From Scandinavium ludwigii_A (GTDB taxonomy: Bacteria > Pseudomonadota > Gammaproteobacteria > Enterobacterales > Enterobacteriaceae), in the NCBI GenBank assembly GCA_050516505.1, contig CP191518.1, forward strand, positions 3,968,001 to 4,032,000: a stretch of 64,000 nt of DNA, written 5' to 3'. Position 1 is the first letter of the stretch, and each line of letters starts with the position of its first letter. A program made the position numbers and the translations under genes. This document shows, in pieces, positions 50,777-58,944 of the stretch. Under the pieces are notes generated by a model. The model was not told the origin of the DNA. It worked only from the letters and a program-made list of their open reading frames with translations, and searched no databases.

Positions 50777-52383
50777 CACTTATTTACCTCTACAACTGTA
50801 AACGGTGCTTCAATTCCCAGTTCTAAACAAAATCTTGCAATGATTTTATCGATCTCGGCAGCTTTATCTTCCAGCTCACGAATCTCTCTGGCTACTGTAT
50901 CTAGATCGATCTCATCTTCTGCTTCAAAGACATCAACATAGCGCGGGATATTGAGGTTGTAATCGTTAGCGCGAATATCTTCCAGCGAGGCGACGTAGCT
51001 GTACTTATCGTTAGCTTTCCAGTCATTATAGGTATCGGCAATTCTGTCGATATGCTCTGGCAACAGGCGGTTCTGGGTTTTGACCTTCTCAAAATCGTTA
51101 CTGGCGTCGATAAACAGAACGCTGTCGTTATATTTACGGCATTTACGTAGAACCAGCACGCAAGTCGGGATACTGGTGCCGTAGAATATATTGGCAGGCA
51201 GGCCGATCACCGCATCAATGCAGTTCAGCTTCTCAATCATAAACTGACGGATATGACCTTCCGCTGCGCCACGGAATAAGACCCCATGAGGCAGAACAAC
51301 TGCCATGGTGCCGTCATCTTCCAAATGGTGAAACATATGCTGCACAAACGCCATGTCTGCTTTGCTCGACGGCGCCAATTTACCGTACTGGGCGAAGCGG
51401 TCATCGTTCATAAACAGCGGGCTGGCGCTCCACTTGGCGGAGAATGGTGGGTTAGCGACGATGGCATCAAATTTCAGATGCGTATGCTGCGGGTGCTCCA
51501 GCGTATCTTCCTGAATGATCTCAAAATCAGCATAGTGAACCCCGTGCAGGATCATGTTCATACGCGCCAGGTTATAGGTGGTACGATTCATTTCCTGGCC
51601 GTAGATTTTACCCACCGACGAGGCTTCACGTTTCACACGCAATAATAATGAGCCAGAGCCGCAGGTCGGGTCATACACATTTTTGAGCTTCAGCTTGTGG
51701 GTGGTGACGATTTTAGCCAACAGGGTGGAAACCGGCTGCGGGGTATAGAACTCCCCGGCTTTCTTACCTGCACCTGAGGCGAACTGGCCAATCAGGTATT
51801 CATAGGCATCACCCAGAATGTCGGAACTAGCTTCGCTCAGGTTAAAGCTCAGTTTATCGAGTTCAGTGACGACTTTACCGATCAATTCGTTTTTCGCTTT
51901 CGCAGTGTTGCCGAGCTTGCTGGAACCTAAATCGAGATCTTCAAACAGGTTGCTGAAGTCATCCGCGGAGTCGGTGCCCAACGTGCTTTGTTCAATGCTG
52001 CGAAGGGTAGTGGCGAGGTCTTCCAGAATAAAGCCGATGCCTGCACCTGTGGGATCTTTAGCCACACGTTCCGCCATGGTGTGGAACAGATCGGTTGGCG
52101 GCAAAAAGTAGCCTAAGGACGGGATACTATCCTCTTTTACTGCGTCAACAATGTCCTGGTACGCTGGATGCTCAGGAGTCAGCTCGTTGTACTGAATGCC
52201 ATCTTCCGCCAATATTTTGTTAGCGTAAGCAACAAATTTTTCAGAAAGATATTTGTAGAAAATAAAACCTAAGCAGTAGTCGCGGAATTCATCTGCATTC
52301 ATCTTACCACGCAGAGTATCGGCGATATTCCACAGGCGGCCTTGCAGTTCACTTAAATTTTGTGCTTCAATCTGGGGAGACAT
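50776..52383 (-). CDS. hsdM: Type I DNA N6-adenine methyltransferase M subunit
   Basis: 535 residues. N-terminal helical domain (LSELQGRLWNIADTLRGK, YKYLSEKF), SAM-binding motif I DPTCGSGS (238-245) and catalytic NPPF (311-314). EFYTPQPV precedes motif I as in HsdM proteins. It methylates adenine in the target recognised by HsdS and is also part of the restriction complex. It starts 19 bp after the half-size S-like gene. Confidence 0.94.
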   Translation of the reverse strand: MSPQIEAQNLSELQGRLWNIADTLRGKMNADEFRDYCLGFIFYKYLSEKFVAYANKILAEDGIQYNELTPEHPAYQDIVDAVKEDSIPSLGYFLPPTDLFHTMAERVAKDPTGAGIGFILEDLATTLRSIEQSTLGTDSADDFSNLFEDLDLGSSKLGNTAKAKNELIGKVVTELDKLSFNLSEASSDILGDAYEYLIGQFASGAGKKAGEFYTPQPVSTLLAKIVTTHKLKLKNVYDPTCGSGSLLLRVKREASSVGKIYGQEMNRTTYNLARMNMILHGVHYADFEIIQEDTLEHPQHTHLKFDAIVANPPFSAKWSASPLFMNDDRFAQYGKLAPSSKADMAFVQHMFHHLEDDGTMAVVLPHGVLFRGAAEGHIRQFMIEKLNCIDAVIGLPANIFYGTSIPTCVLVLRKCRKYNDSVLFIDASNDFEKVKTQNRLLPEHIDRIADTYNDWKANDKYSYVASLEDIRANDYNLNIPRYVDVFEAEDEIDLDTVAREIRELEDKAAEIDKIIARFCLELGIEAPFTVVEVNK

Positions 52384-52402
52384 AATAGACCTTAATTATT
52401 GA

Positions 52403-52978
52403 TTATTTTGATAAATTTTCTATTTTGGTAAAATAAAATTGTTGCTTTAATTTCATCAAGTTGTACTCGTAGTAATCTTTTATCCTGAGATGAAGATACA
52501 GCTCACCTATCGCTTGTTGCTTTTTTAGTCTAGGTAAATCGAGTTCAAATTGACGAACCATTTGCAGAGTTAACTTAGGTACAGTTGACCCCTGTAGAAC
52601 AAATGATTTTTGTTGGGCTATAGCTTTGCTCTCATTGAAATGCCAAATCCAAAATAATGGAGAGACTCTGCTAACATCCAACTCGACCTTAACAAAGTTA
52701 TTGCCCAATATTCGCCCCGCATGCTCCTGCTTAACAAGAACAGCTTTAGCATTCGCTAAGTTAATAATGACATCATTTTCTCTTGTCACTTTTAGTAACG
52801 ACGTACTCTTAACAACTTGTTCTTTATCAGAAACTATCACTTCAGGTTGCCAGTCATCGATCTGATGCAACTGTGCTGTATAAAAGCGATACGCTTTACC
52901 TGATTCTTCTGACTCAATGCGTGACAGGTTTACTCCGGGGATAAAATTTGCAATGTCGCTATAGACGATTTTTCCCAT
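52403..52978 (-). CDS. Half-size HsdS-like protein
   Basis: 191 residues resembling a single HsdS target-recognition domain: an N-terminal DIANFIPGVNLSR segment like the TRD start and a C-terminal LDLPRLKKQQAIGELYLHL spacer-helix pattern. It is separate from the complete two-domain HsdS downstream. It may dimerise to act as an alternative specificity subunit, or may serve another role with the SIR2-like gene 43 bp upstream. AT-rich. The function is inferred from shape only. Confidence 0.65.
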   Translation of the reverse strand: MGKIVYSDIANFIPGVNLSRIESEESGKAYRFYTAQLHQIDDWQPEVIVSDKEQVVKSTSLLKVTRENDVIINLANAKAVLVKQEHAGRILGNNFVKVELDVSRVSPLFWIWHFNESKAIAQQKSFVLQGSTVPKLTLQMVRQFELDLPRLKKQQAIGELYLHLRIKDYYEYNLMKLKQQFYFTKIENLSK

Positions 52979-53021
52979 TTTTATCCTCGTAAAATTGGGG
53001 GCTACGCCCCCTTTCGCTTAT

Positions 53022-54032
53022 TTAATGGCACCAGCAGTTGGCGCTTTCACTGTCGAAGAACTCGACAAGCAAACCTTCACCAAACACCGCTTTTAACATC
53101 CCTTCAATTGCATCACAGCCAGAGGTATCAGTGCCATACACTGAAATTGCAACCCTTGATGGCTGACTTTTTTTCAGTGCATCGAGTATATGGGTGTCAT
53201 TTTCCCCCATACTCCATCCATAGATCACGATACTTTCCTTTTTCTCTGGTAGTACTTCACGGTAGACAGTATCAAGATAGCGACTACGAGCAATCGCACT
53301 TAGTTTTTGCTTACTTGTCCCTTCAGAAACAAAAACTGGTGTAACTGCTGCAGAACTCCAATGCTGAGAAATTTGCTGAAGATAATTTCCGTCACCACGA
53401 GGATTAGTATGTAATTTGGACTCTTGACCGCTGAAGTCTTGGGCCAAAATCAAGGAACCATGTGGGTAGAAGACTAAGCTTGTCGTCTTGTAACCTCTTT
53501 CACGATCTTTCCAATGTAAGTCTCTAAAATCACTCCAATCTAACTGTTCATTAAACAAACCGCTGACGAAGCAATCCTTTAATTTTCTAGTAGTTATATC
53601 TTCAAGCAAAGATGCCCAGTACACAATTAGATCGTAATTCAGGGATAAAACCGTCTTAAATTTGCCTATAAAAGTACGGATTTTAACTAGCACATCCGAT
53701 ATCTCATGATGCTCAGGATGATTTTGGCTCACACATTGAATCAACAGACTTCTAAGTAACTTATATCCCTCTGTCGTTGCATTTTCAGGCACACCGAGCT
53801 GTCGATTTACTTGAGTAGCAATCCACAGACGGTGCAGAATCAACTCAAAATCTTGCGTATCAAATTGTTCGAACAAAGCTGTCAGTCGCCCATCTGAACT
53901 GAGCTCTGTCAACTTCTGACATAAACTACGATAGGCAAAATTGCTATTAACAGCTATACTTGCCCCGTTCCCGAGAAGTAAAGTATCATCGTAGTTGGCC
54001 TCGATATCGGCCCATTGTTTAATTGTCACCAT
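53022..54032 (-). CDS. SIR2-like (DUF4917-type) putative NADase/defence protein
   Basis: 336 residues. The order of motifs resembles SIR2-like nucleotide hydrolases of phage defence: LLLGNGASI (GNGAS 21-25, nucleotide-binding loop), SLNYD (131-134, where SIR2-like proteins have TxNYD), FYPHGSL (His190, HGS motif) and YGWSMGENDTH (271-280, G-S-D motif). No membrane segment is apparent. First gene of the five-gene operon with the type I system; effector-type NAD+ cleavage is inference. It could equally be an uncharacterised DUF4917 protein with another activity. Confidence 0.65.
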   Translation of the reverse strand: MVTIKQWADIEANYDDTLLLGNGASIAVNSNFAYRSLCQKLTELSSDGRLTALFEQFDTQDFELILHRLWIATQVNRQLGVPENATTEGYKLLRSLLIQCVSQNHPEHHEISDVLVKIRTFIGKFKTVLSLNYDLIVYWASLLEDITTRKLKDCFVSGLFNEQLDWSDFRDLHWKDRERGYKTTSLVFYPHGSLILAQDFSGQESKLHTNPRGDGNYLQQISQHWSSAAVTPVFVSEGTSKQKLSAIARSRYLDTVYREVLPEKKESIVIYGWSMGENDTHILDALKKSQPSRVAISVYGTDTSGCDAIEGMLKAVFGEGLLVEFFDSESANCWCH

Positions 54033-54104
54033 GTTTCAACCCTCGCTTTCATATTTTAGATTTGTGGGTATTCCGCCAAGAACTCACCCACTCATGTTCA
54101 AATT

Positions 54105-54201
54105 GGTAATTTTTAAAAATTACCAAACTTGAAACTGAGGCCATTAAACAATGAGGTTGTGTTGCTGTCAATTCTTTTCAGTGTAATTTTGAAAAATTAC
54201 A
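54105..54201. promoter_or_regulatory. Two matched palindromic operator-like sites before the defence operon
   Basis: GTAATTTT-TA-AAAATTAC (54106-54123) and GTAATTTT-GA-AAAATTAC (54183-54200) share perfect identical 8-bp arms and lie 77 bp apart in the 247-bp gap between the integrase stop and the SIR2-like ATG. Low GC makes them poor terminators; paired operators are more likely. No dedicated regulator gene is visible beside them. Confidence 0.6.
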
Positions 54202-54279
54202 GAAAAAGTAGTTCATATAAGGCGCTAAAGAACGCTTTAAAAGTTCGTATTTTCAATAATTTATGATCCTTGAAAGGGT

Positions 54280-55539
54280 TTATCTTACTGCTTGCCTTGC
54301 AAAATCAAACGGACTAACCCCCTTCTCCCGATTCGCATCCAGATAATCCGCCCACCACTGCAGCATTAGCCTGCGCTCCCCCAGATGCTCGGCCTTATGG
54401 ATATAAGCCGCACGCACAGAGTTACGCTCCTGATGACTCATCTGCCGTTCTACCGCATCCTTCGACCACAACCCCGATTCAATCAATGAACTACAGGCCA
54501 TGGTTCTAAAACCATGCCCGCATACATCAACTTTGGTGTCATACCCCATTACCCGTAAAGCCTTATTGACCGTGTTCTCACTCATTGGTTTACGTGGATC
54601 GTGATCACCAACGAAAATCAGCTCTCGGTTTCCGCTCATGCTTTTGATTTTTTCCAGAATGATCAGAGCTTGGCGCGATAAGGGAACAAGATGTGGAGTC
54701 TTCATCTTAGATCCACGCTGAGAGTGTTTAACGCCTTCCAGTAGCTCACGCTCTCCCGGTATCGTCCACATTGCAGTTTCAAAATCTACTTCTGACCAGC
54801 GAGCAAATCGCAGTTCACTAGATCGAATGAAGACCAACAACATCAGCTCTACAGCTAAGCGTGTTAGTGGTCTGCCGGTATATGTGTCTATACGATGAAG
54901 TAGTTCAGGAATACGATTAAGTTCTAGCGCAGCACGATGCTGTCGTTTAGCGGTAGCGACCGCGCCAGCGATCTCTTGTGCGGGGTTGTAGTCAATTAAG
55001 CCACTCTGCACGGCAAATCGCATAATTGCTGTTGTTCGTTGCTGTAAACGTGCAGCCACCTCAAGACGTCCAGACATCTCTACGGCTTTGATGGGGATAA
55101 GTAAATCTCTGGTTTTTAGCTCAGCGATATTCCGCTTGCCAATGGCATCGAACAGATTATCTTCCAGACTTTTTAGAACACGGCCACTATGCGACTCAGA
55201 CCACTTTTGATTGCTGACGTGCCAGTCTCTGGCAACAGATTCAAAAGTGATGACCTCTTTAGCCTGTTCTTCTTTCATTGCTCGCTTATGCTCACGAGGA
55301 TCGACACCGGCAGCAACAAGCCTCCTGGCCTCTTCCCTCTTTTGACGAGCATCAGCCAGTGATGTTTCAGGATAAACACCAAAAGCCATCAGGTGTTGTT
55401 TACCGCCAAAGCGGAAACGGAAGCGCCAGTATTTGAAGCCGTTAGGGTGTATCAGCAAAAACATGCCGTCGCCATCGACGAGCGAGTATTCCTTTGCCTC
55501 AGGTTTTGCCGAACGCACCTTGGTATCAGTCAGGGCCAT
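54280..55539 (-). CDS. P4-type tyrosine recombinase (integrase)
   Basis: 419 residues. N-terminal DUF4102-type arm-binding region (MALTDTKVRSAKPEAKEYSL), core-binding domain and catalytic domain with Arg at about 239 (FIRSSELRFA), HGFRT (His342, Arg345), His369 and the nucleophile Tyr379 (AAYIHKAEHLG). It lies 200 bp from the 3' end of tRNA-Leu leuX, the usual integration site of P4-like integrases, and probably mobilised the restriction island. Confidence 0.95.
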   Translation of the reverse strand: MALTDTKVRSAKPEAKEYSLVDGDGMFLLIHPNGFKYWRFRFRFGGKQHLMAFGVYPETSLADARQKREEARRLVAAGVDPREHKRAMKEEQAKEVITFESVARDWHVSNQKWSESHSGRVLKSLEDNLFDAIGKRNIAELKTRDLLIPIKAVEMSGRLEVAARLQQRTTAIMRFAVQSGLIDYNPAQEIAGAVATAKRQHRAALELNRIPELLHRIDTYTGRPLTRLAVELMLLVFIRSSELRFARWSEVDFETAMWTIPGERELLEGVKHSQRGSKMKTPHLVPLSRQALIILEKIKSMSGNRELIFVGDHDPRKPMSENTVNKALRVMGYDTKVDVCGHGFRTMACSSLIESGLWSKDAVERQMSHQERNSVRAAYIHKAEHLGERRLMLQWWADYLDANREKGVSPFDFARQAVR

Positions 55540-55564
55540 GATGGTATTCCTTCCATATGCTGCC

Positions 55565-55616
55565 GTGAGTATATAAGCATTATCGAACCAGCATATATAC
55601 TCGGTTCTATACTCAC
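55565..55616. promoter_or_regulatory. Repeated GAGTATA sites in the int promoter region
   Basis: GTGAGTATATA at 55565-55575, TATATACTC at 55594-55602 and TATACTCAC at 55608-55616 form inverted copies of one motif just upstream of int. They may be integrase arm sites or an int operator. Confidence 0.5.
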
Positions 55617-55701
55617 AAGCATGTTGATGTGGGGTAACTCAGATTGACGTCGGTTGACTGAAAAGCGGGGCAAAGCCTTACGGAGACTGGATTTTAGGCA
55701 T

Positions 55702-55725
55702 AAAAAAAGACCTCAGTTGAGGTCT
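55702..55725 (-). terminator. Terminator of tRNA-Leu leuX
   Basis: On the minus strand, stem AGACCTCA/TGAGGTCT with a 2-nt loop followed by seven Ts, 14 nt beyond the tRNA CCA end. Confidence 0.88.
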
Positions 55726-55738
55726 ATTTACATACTGT

Positions 55739-55823
55739 TGGTGCCGAAGGCCGGACTCGAACCGGCACGTATTTCTACGGTTGATTTTGAATCAACTGCG
55801 TCTACCGATTTCGCCACTCCGGC
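55739..55823 (-). tRNA. leuX: tRNA-Leu (anticodon CAA)
   Basis: 85-nt class II tRNA with encoded CCA, anticodon CAA in GATTCAAAATC, T-arm GGTTCGAGTCC and 5' acceptor strand GCCGGAG pairing with CTTCGGC (one G-U). leuX is the attachment site of many enteric islands, including the one to its left here. Confidence 0.95.
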
Positions 55824-56030
55824 ACGGAAGGGATATGCTGATAGCGGGTGCGATTATACCTGTCACACCGTACCTTGCAAGCGGCGTGTCGGGCTATCTC
55901 CGCTAAGTGTTGAAATTTTCAGCAGGTTACGCCCCGCCCACCACTCAGACCATTCCCGCCCCCTTATGTTAAGCACCACCCATCCCCATGCTCTACACTT
56001 CCAGTTCAACGCCATAAGAGGGGAAGTGCG

Positions 56031-57050
56031 ATGTCCATGATAAAAAGCTACGCCGCGAAGCAGGCGGGTGCCGATCTGGAAGTGTGGGAATACGATGCCG
56101 GTGAGCTGAAGCCGGAAGATGTGGAAGTCCAGGTGGATTACTGCGGCATTTGCCATTCCGACCTGTCGATGATCGACAACGAATGGGGCGTTTCCAGCTA
56201 TCCGCTGGTTGCGGGCCATGAAATTATTGGTCGCGTGGCTGCCCTGGGTGAAACGGCGCAGAACAAAGGCCTGAAAGTGGGTCAACGCGTGGGCGTGGGC
56301 TGGACGGCGCGCAGCTGTGGGCATTGTGATGCCTGCATCAGCGGCGATCACATCAACTGTCTGGCGGGCTCCCTGCCGACGATTGCCAACCGCGGCGGCT
56401 TCGCCGATAAACTTCGTGCCGACTGGCAATGGGTTATTCCTCTGCCGGAAAGCATCGATATTGAAACCGCAGGCCCGCTGCTGTGCGGCGGCATTACGGT
56501 CTTTAAACCACTGCTGCTCAATAACGTGACTGCCACCAGCCGCGTTGGGGTGATTGGTATCGGCGGTCTGGGGCATATCGCCATTAAGCTGCTGCACGCC
56601 ATGGGTGCGGAAGTGACGGCGTTTAGCTCCAATCCGGCGAAAGAAAAAGAAGTGCTGGAGATGGGTGCGGACCGCGTGGTGAACAGCCGCGACCCGGAAG
56701 CGCTGAATACGTTAGCCGGGCAGTTTGACCTGATCATTAACACCGTGAGCGTGGATCTCGACTGGCAGCCGTACTTCGAAGCGCTGGCCTACGGCGGGAA
56801 CTTCCACACCGTCGGTGCGGTGATGAAGCCGTTGCAGGTCCCGGCCTTTACCTTGATTAAGGGCGACCGCAGCATTTCAGGTTCTGCCACCGGTAACCCG
56901 GCGGAACTGCGCAAGCTGATGAAGTTTGCCGGTCGCACCAAAGTGGCGCCGACAACTGAAATGTTCCCGATGTCACAAATCAACGATGCGTTGAAGCATG
57001 TGCGTGAGGGCAAAGCCCGTTATCGCGTGGTGTTGAAAGCGGATTTTTGA
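56031..57050 (+). CDS. ahr: NADPH-dependent aldehyde/alcohol reductase (YjgB/Ahr)
   Basis: 339 residues, zinc-dependent medium-chain dehydrogenase. Ahr reduces a wide range of aldehydes, including fatty aldehydes, with NADPH. Catalytic zinc site CGICHSD with GHEIIG; structural zinc cysteines in CGHCDACISGDHINC; Rossmann motif GIGGLGHIA. Almost identical in order and length to E. coli YjgB beside leuX. The start MSMIKSYAAK follows a GAGGGGAAG ribosome-binding site. Confidence 0.94.
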   Translation: MSMIKSYAAKQAGADLEVWEYDAGELKPEDVEVQVDYCGICHSDLSMIDNEWGVSSYPLVAGHEIIGRVAALGETAQNKGLKVGQRVGVGWTARSCGHCDACISGDHINCLAGSLPTIANRGGFADKLRADWQWVIPLPESIDIETAGPLLCGGITVFKPLLLNNVTATSRVGVIGIGGLGHIAIKLLHAMGAEVTAFSSNPAKEKEVLEMGADRVVNSRDPEALNTLAGQFDLIINTVSVDLDWQPYFEALAYGGNFHTVGAVMKPLQVPAFTLIKGDRSISGSATGNPAELRKLMKFAGRTKVAPTTEMFPMSQINDALKHVREGKARYRVVLKADF

Positions 57051-57068
57051 TGTGAGTGGGGCATCGCC

Positions 57069-57140
57069 TGATGCCCTCTCCCCGGCCCTCTCCCACAGGG
57101 AGAGGGCGAAAAATAAAGCCCTCTCTCTTGCCGGAGGGCG
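57069..57140. repeat. CCCTCTCCC palindromic repeats after ahr
   Basis: 57069-57106 is identical to 31105-31142; the core stem is GCCCTCTCCC-ACA-GGGAGAGGGC, followed by a second imperfect palindrome (about 57118-57140) in the convergent gap between ahr and the dihydroxyacetone kinase gene. Confidence 0.75.
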
Positions 57141-57155
57141 AAGATCAATGCGTCT

Positions 57156-58796
57156 TCATTTTTTAACCAACGCCGCAAACACTTCCGCGACAGCCACCGC
57201 TCCCGGGTCGGTTACGCCTTCCAGGTTCTCTTTATTCACATACGATGAGCGCCCTGCTCCCGCTTTTTGCATTTTGGCGGTGCTTTCTGCGCCGATTTGG
57301 GCGGCGCTGACGGCGGCTTGCAGGTTCTGATCGCGCAAGCTCTCGAGCGCCGGTTGCAGCGCGTCGATTAACGTCCTGTCACCGAGATCAGCCCCGCCAT
57401 ACTGTTTCATCTGCTGTAAACCGGTTAACAGCGCGTCCGGGAGTTTTTTGCCGTCATGCACGGCCTGCCCGGCGGCGGTGAAGAAGATGGACATCAATAC
57501 GCCGCTGGAGCCGCCCATTACCGTCGCCAGTCGTTCGCCAATGACTTGCAACAGCTGCGCACTGTCGTTCAGCGGCAGTTTGCCCGCATTCAGCTGTTCG
57601 GCGATATCCCGCGCGCCTTCGGCAAACGTCGAGCCGGTATCGCCGTCGCCCACTTTGGCATCCAGCGCGTTGAGGCGGCTTTCCAGGTCGATGAGCGTCT
57701 GGGTGGCAGCCAGCAGAATCGCTTTCACTTGCGGATTGTCAGACGGCGTGGCGTCTACGCTGTCATGAATTTTGTCGTGCGCCACGGTTTTGAGCGGCGC
57801 GAACGCCACCGGTTTTTGCCAGCCGAGGGTCTCCACATCTGCCTGTAACGCCTGTTCAAACTCAGGCGTCAGCGTCAGCAGCGAGAGCGAAAAGCCCTTC
57901 ATGTCGAGCGAACTGACCAGCGTCGCGGGGCCAATCAACCAGCGAATCTGGTTCTTCAGCGCCGAATGGGCCAGTTCCTTAGTCAGCAGCGCCATCTCCA
58001 GCGCCGACACGCCGCCCAGGTTATTTATCAGCACCGCCACTTTGCCGTCGCCGACTTTCGCCTGTAACGGTTGCACCAACGTCTCAATGAGCTTTTTGCT
58101 GTTATGGCTGTCGACCACAGACGCGCCCGGTTCACCGTGAATCCCCAGCCCAAGCTCAACCTGACCAGGCTTGATGCGCCCCGCGTCGTCATCGCTGCCC
58201 GGCAGATTACAGCTCTCCATCGCCACGCCGAGGCTGAACACGCTGTCGCAGGCCTGCTGCGCAATGTGGCGCACTTCGCTGAGGGTTTTCCCTTGTTCGG
58301 CGGCGTAGCCTGCAATTTTGTGCACCAATGCCGTGCCCGCGATGCCGCGTGGCTGTTTGTTGTCCGGCAGCGCAATGTCGTCGGCGACGATGACCATCTC
58401 GACTTTCAAGCCGTGGCGTTTGGCTTTCTCCGCTGCCAGGCCGAAGTTCAGCCGATCGCCGGTGTAGTTTTTGACGATCAGCAGACAGCCGCTCTCGCCG
58501 GTTACCGCCACGATGGCGTTAAGAACCGCATCCACGCTCGGCGAGGCGAACAGGTCGCCGCATACCGCAGCGGTGAGCATCCCTTTGCCGACAAACCCGG
58601 CATGGGCCGGTTCGTGGCCGGAGCCACCACCGGAAATGACCGCCACGCGGCTTTTATCCCAGTCGCCACGGGCAATCACCCGAATGGCGGGGTCGATATC
58701 CAGGCGCACCAGGTTGCCGTGCGGGGCGGATAACACGATGCCTTCGATGGCGTCGTTGACCAGCTGTTTGCGGTCATTAAAGAAGAATCTGGACAT
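57156..58796 (-). CDS. ATP-dependent dihydroxyacetone kinase (fused DhaK-DhaL)
   Basis: 546 residues, like the single-chain kinase of Citrobacter freundii. It phosphorylates dihydroxyacetone with ATP. The N-terminal DhaK domain (about 1-325) binds substrate covalently through His220 (GLGIHGEPG), with the GGGSGHEPAH loop. The C-terminal DhaL domain (about 350-546) binds Mg-ATP through the Asp cluster in KVGDGDTGSTF. The start MSRFFFNDRKQLV matches homologues; the frame extends 32 codons further without support. No dha dehydrogenase or PTS-type dhaM lies nearby. Confidence 0.92.
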   Translation of the reverse strand: MSRFFFNDRKQLVNDAIEGIVLSAPHGNLVRLDIDPAIRVIARGDWDKSRVAVISGGGSGHEPAHAGFVGKGMLTAAVCGDLFASPSVDAVLNAIVAVTGESGCLLIVKNYTGDRLNFGLAAEKAKRHGLKVEMVIVADDIALPDNKQPRGIAGTALVHKIAGYAAEQGKTLSEVRHIAQQACDSVFSLGVAMESCNLPGSDDDAGRIKPGQVELGLGIHGEPGASVVDSHNSKKLIETLVQPLQAKVGDGKVAVLINNLGGVSALEMALLTKELAHSALKNQIRWLIGPATLVSSLDMKGFSLSLLTLTPEFEQALQADVETLGWQKPVAFAPLKTVAHDKIHDSVDATPSDNPQVKAILLAATQTLIDLESRLNALDAKVGDGDTGSTFAEGARDIAEQLNAGKLPLNDSAQLLQVIGERLATVMGGSSGVLMSIFFTAAGQAVHDGKKLPDALLTGLQQMKQYGGADLGDRTLIDALQPALESLRDQNLQAAVSAAQIGAESTAKMQKAGAGRSSYVNKENLEGVTDPGAVAVAEVFAALVKK

Positions 58797-58944
58797 GGCT
58801 TTCCACTCCTGTGAAACGTTCTGGGTAAACGAATAGAAAAAGCATAGTCGGCACTGCGTATTACGCCGCAAAGTCGAAAACTGACTGGGCATTTTTTCCC
58901 CGGCTTTGACCTATACTCGACGCAGGAGAAACGGAGGAAACATC

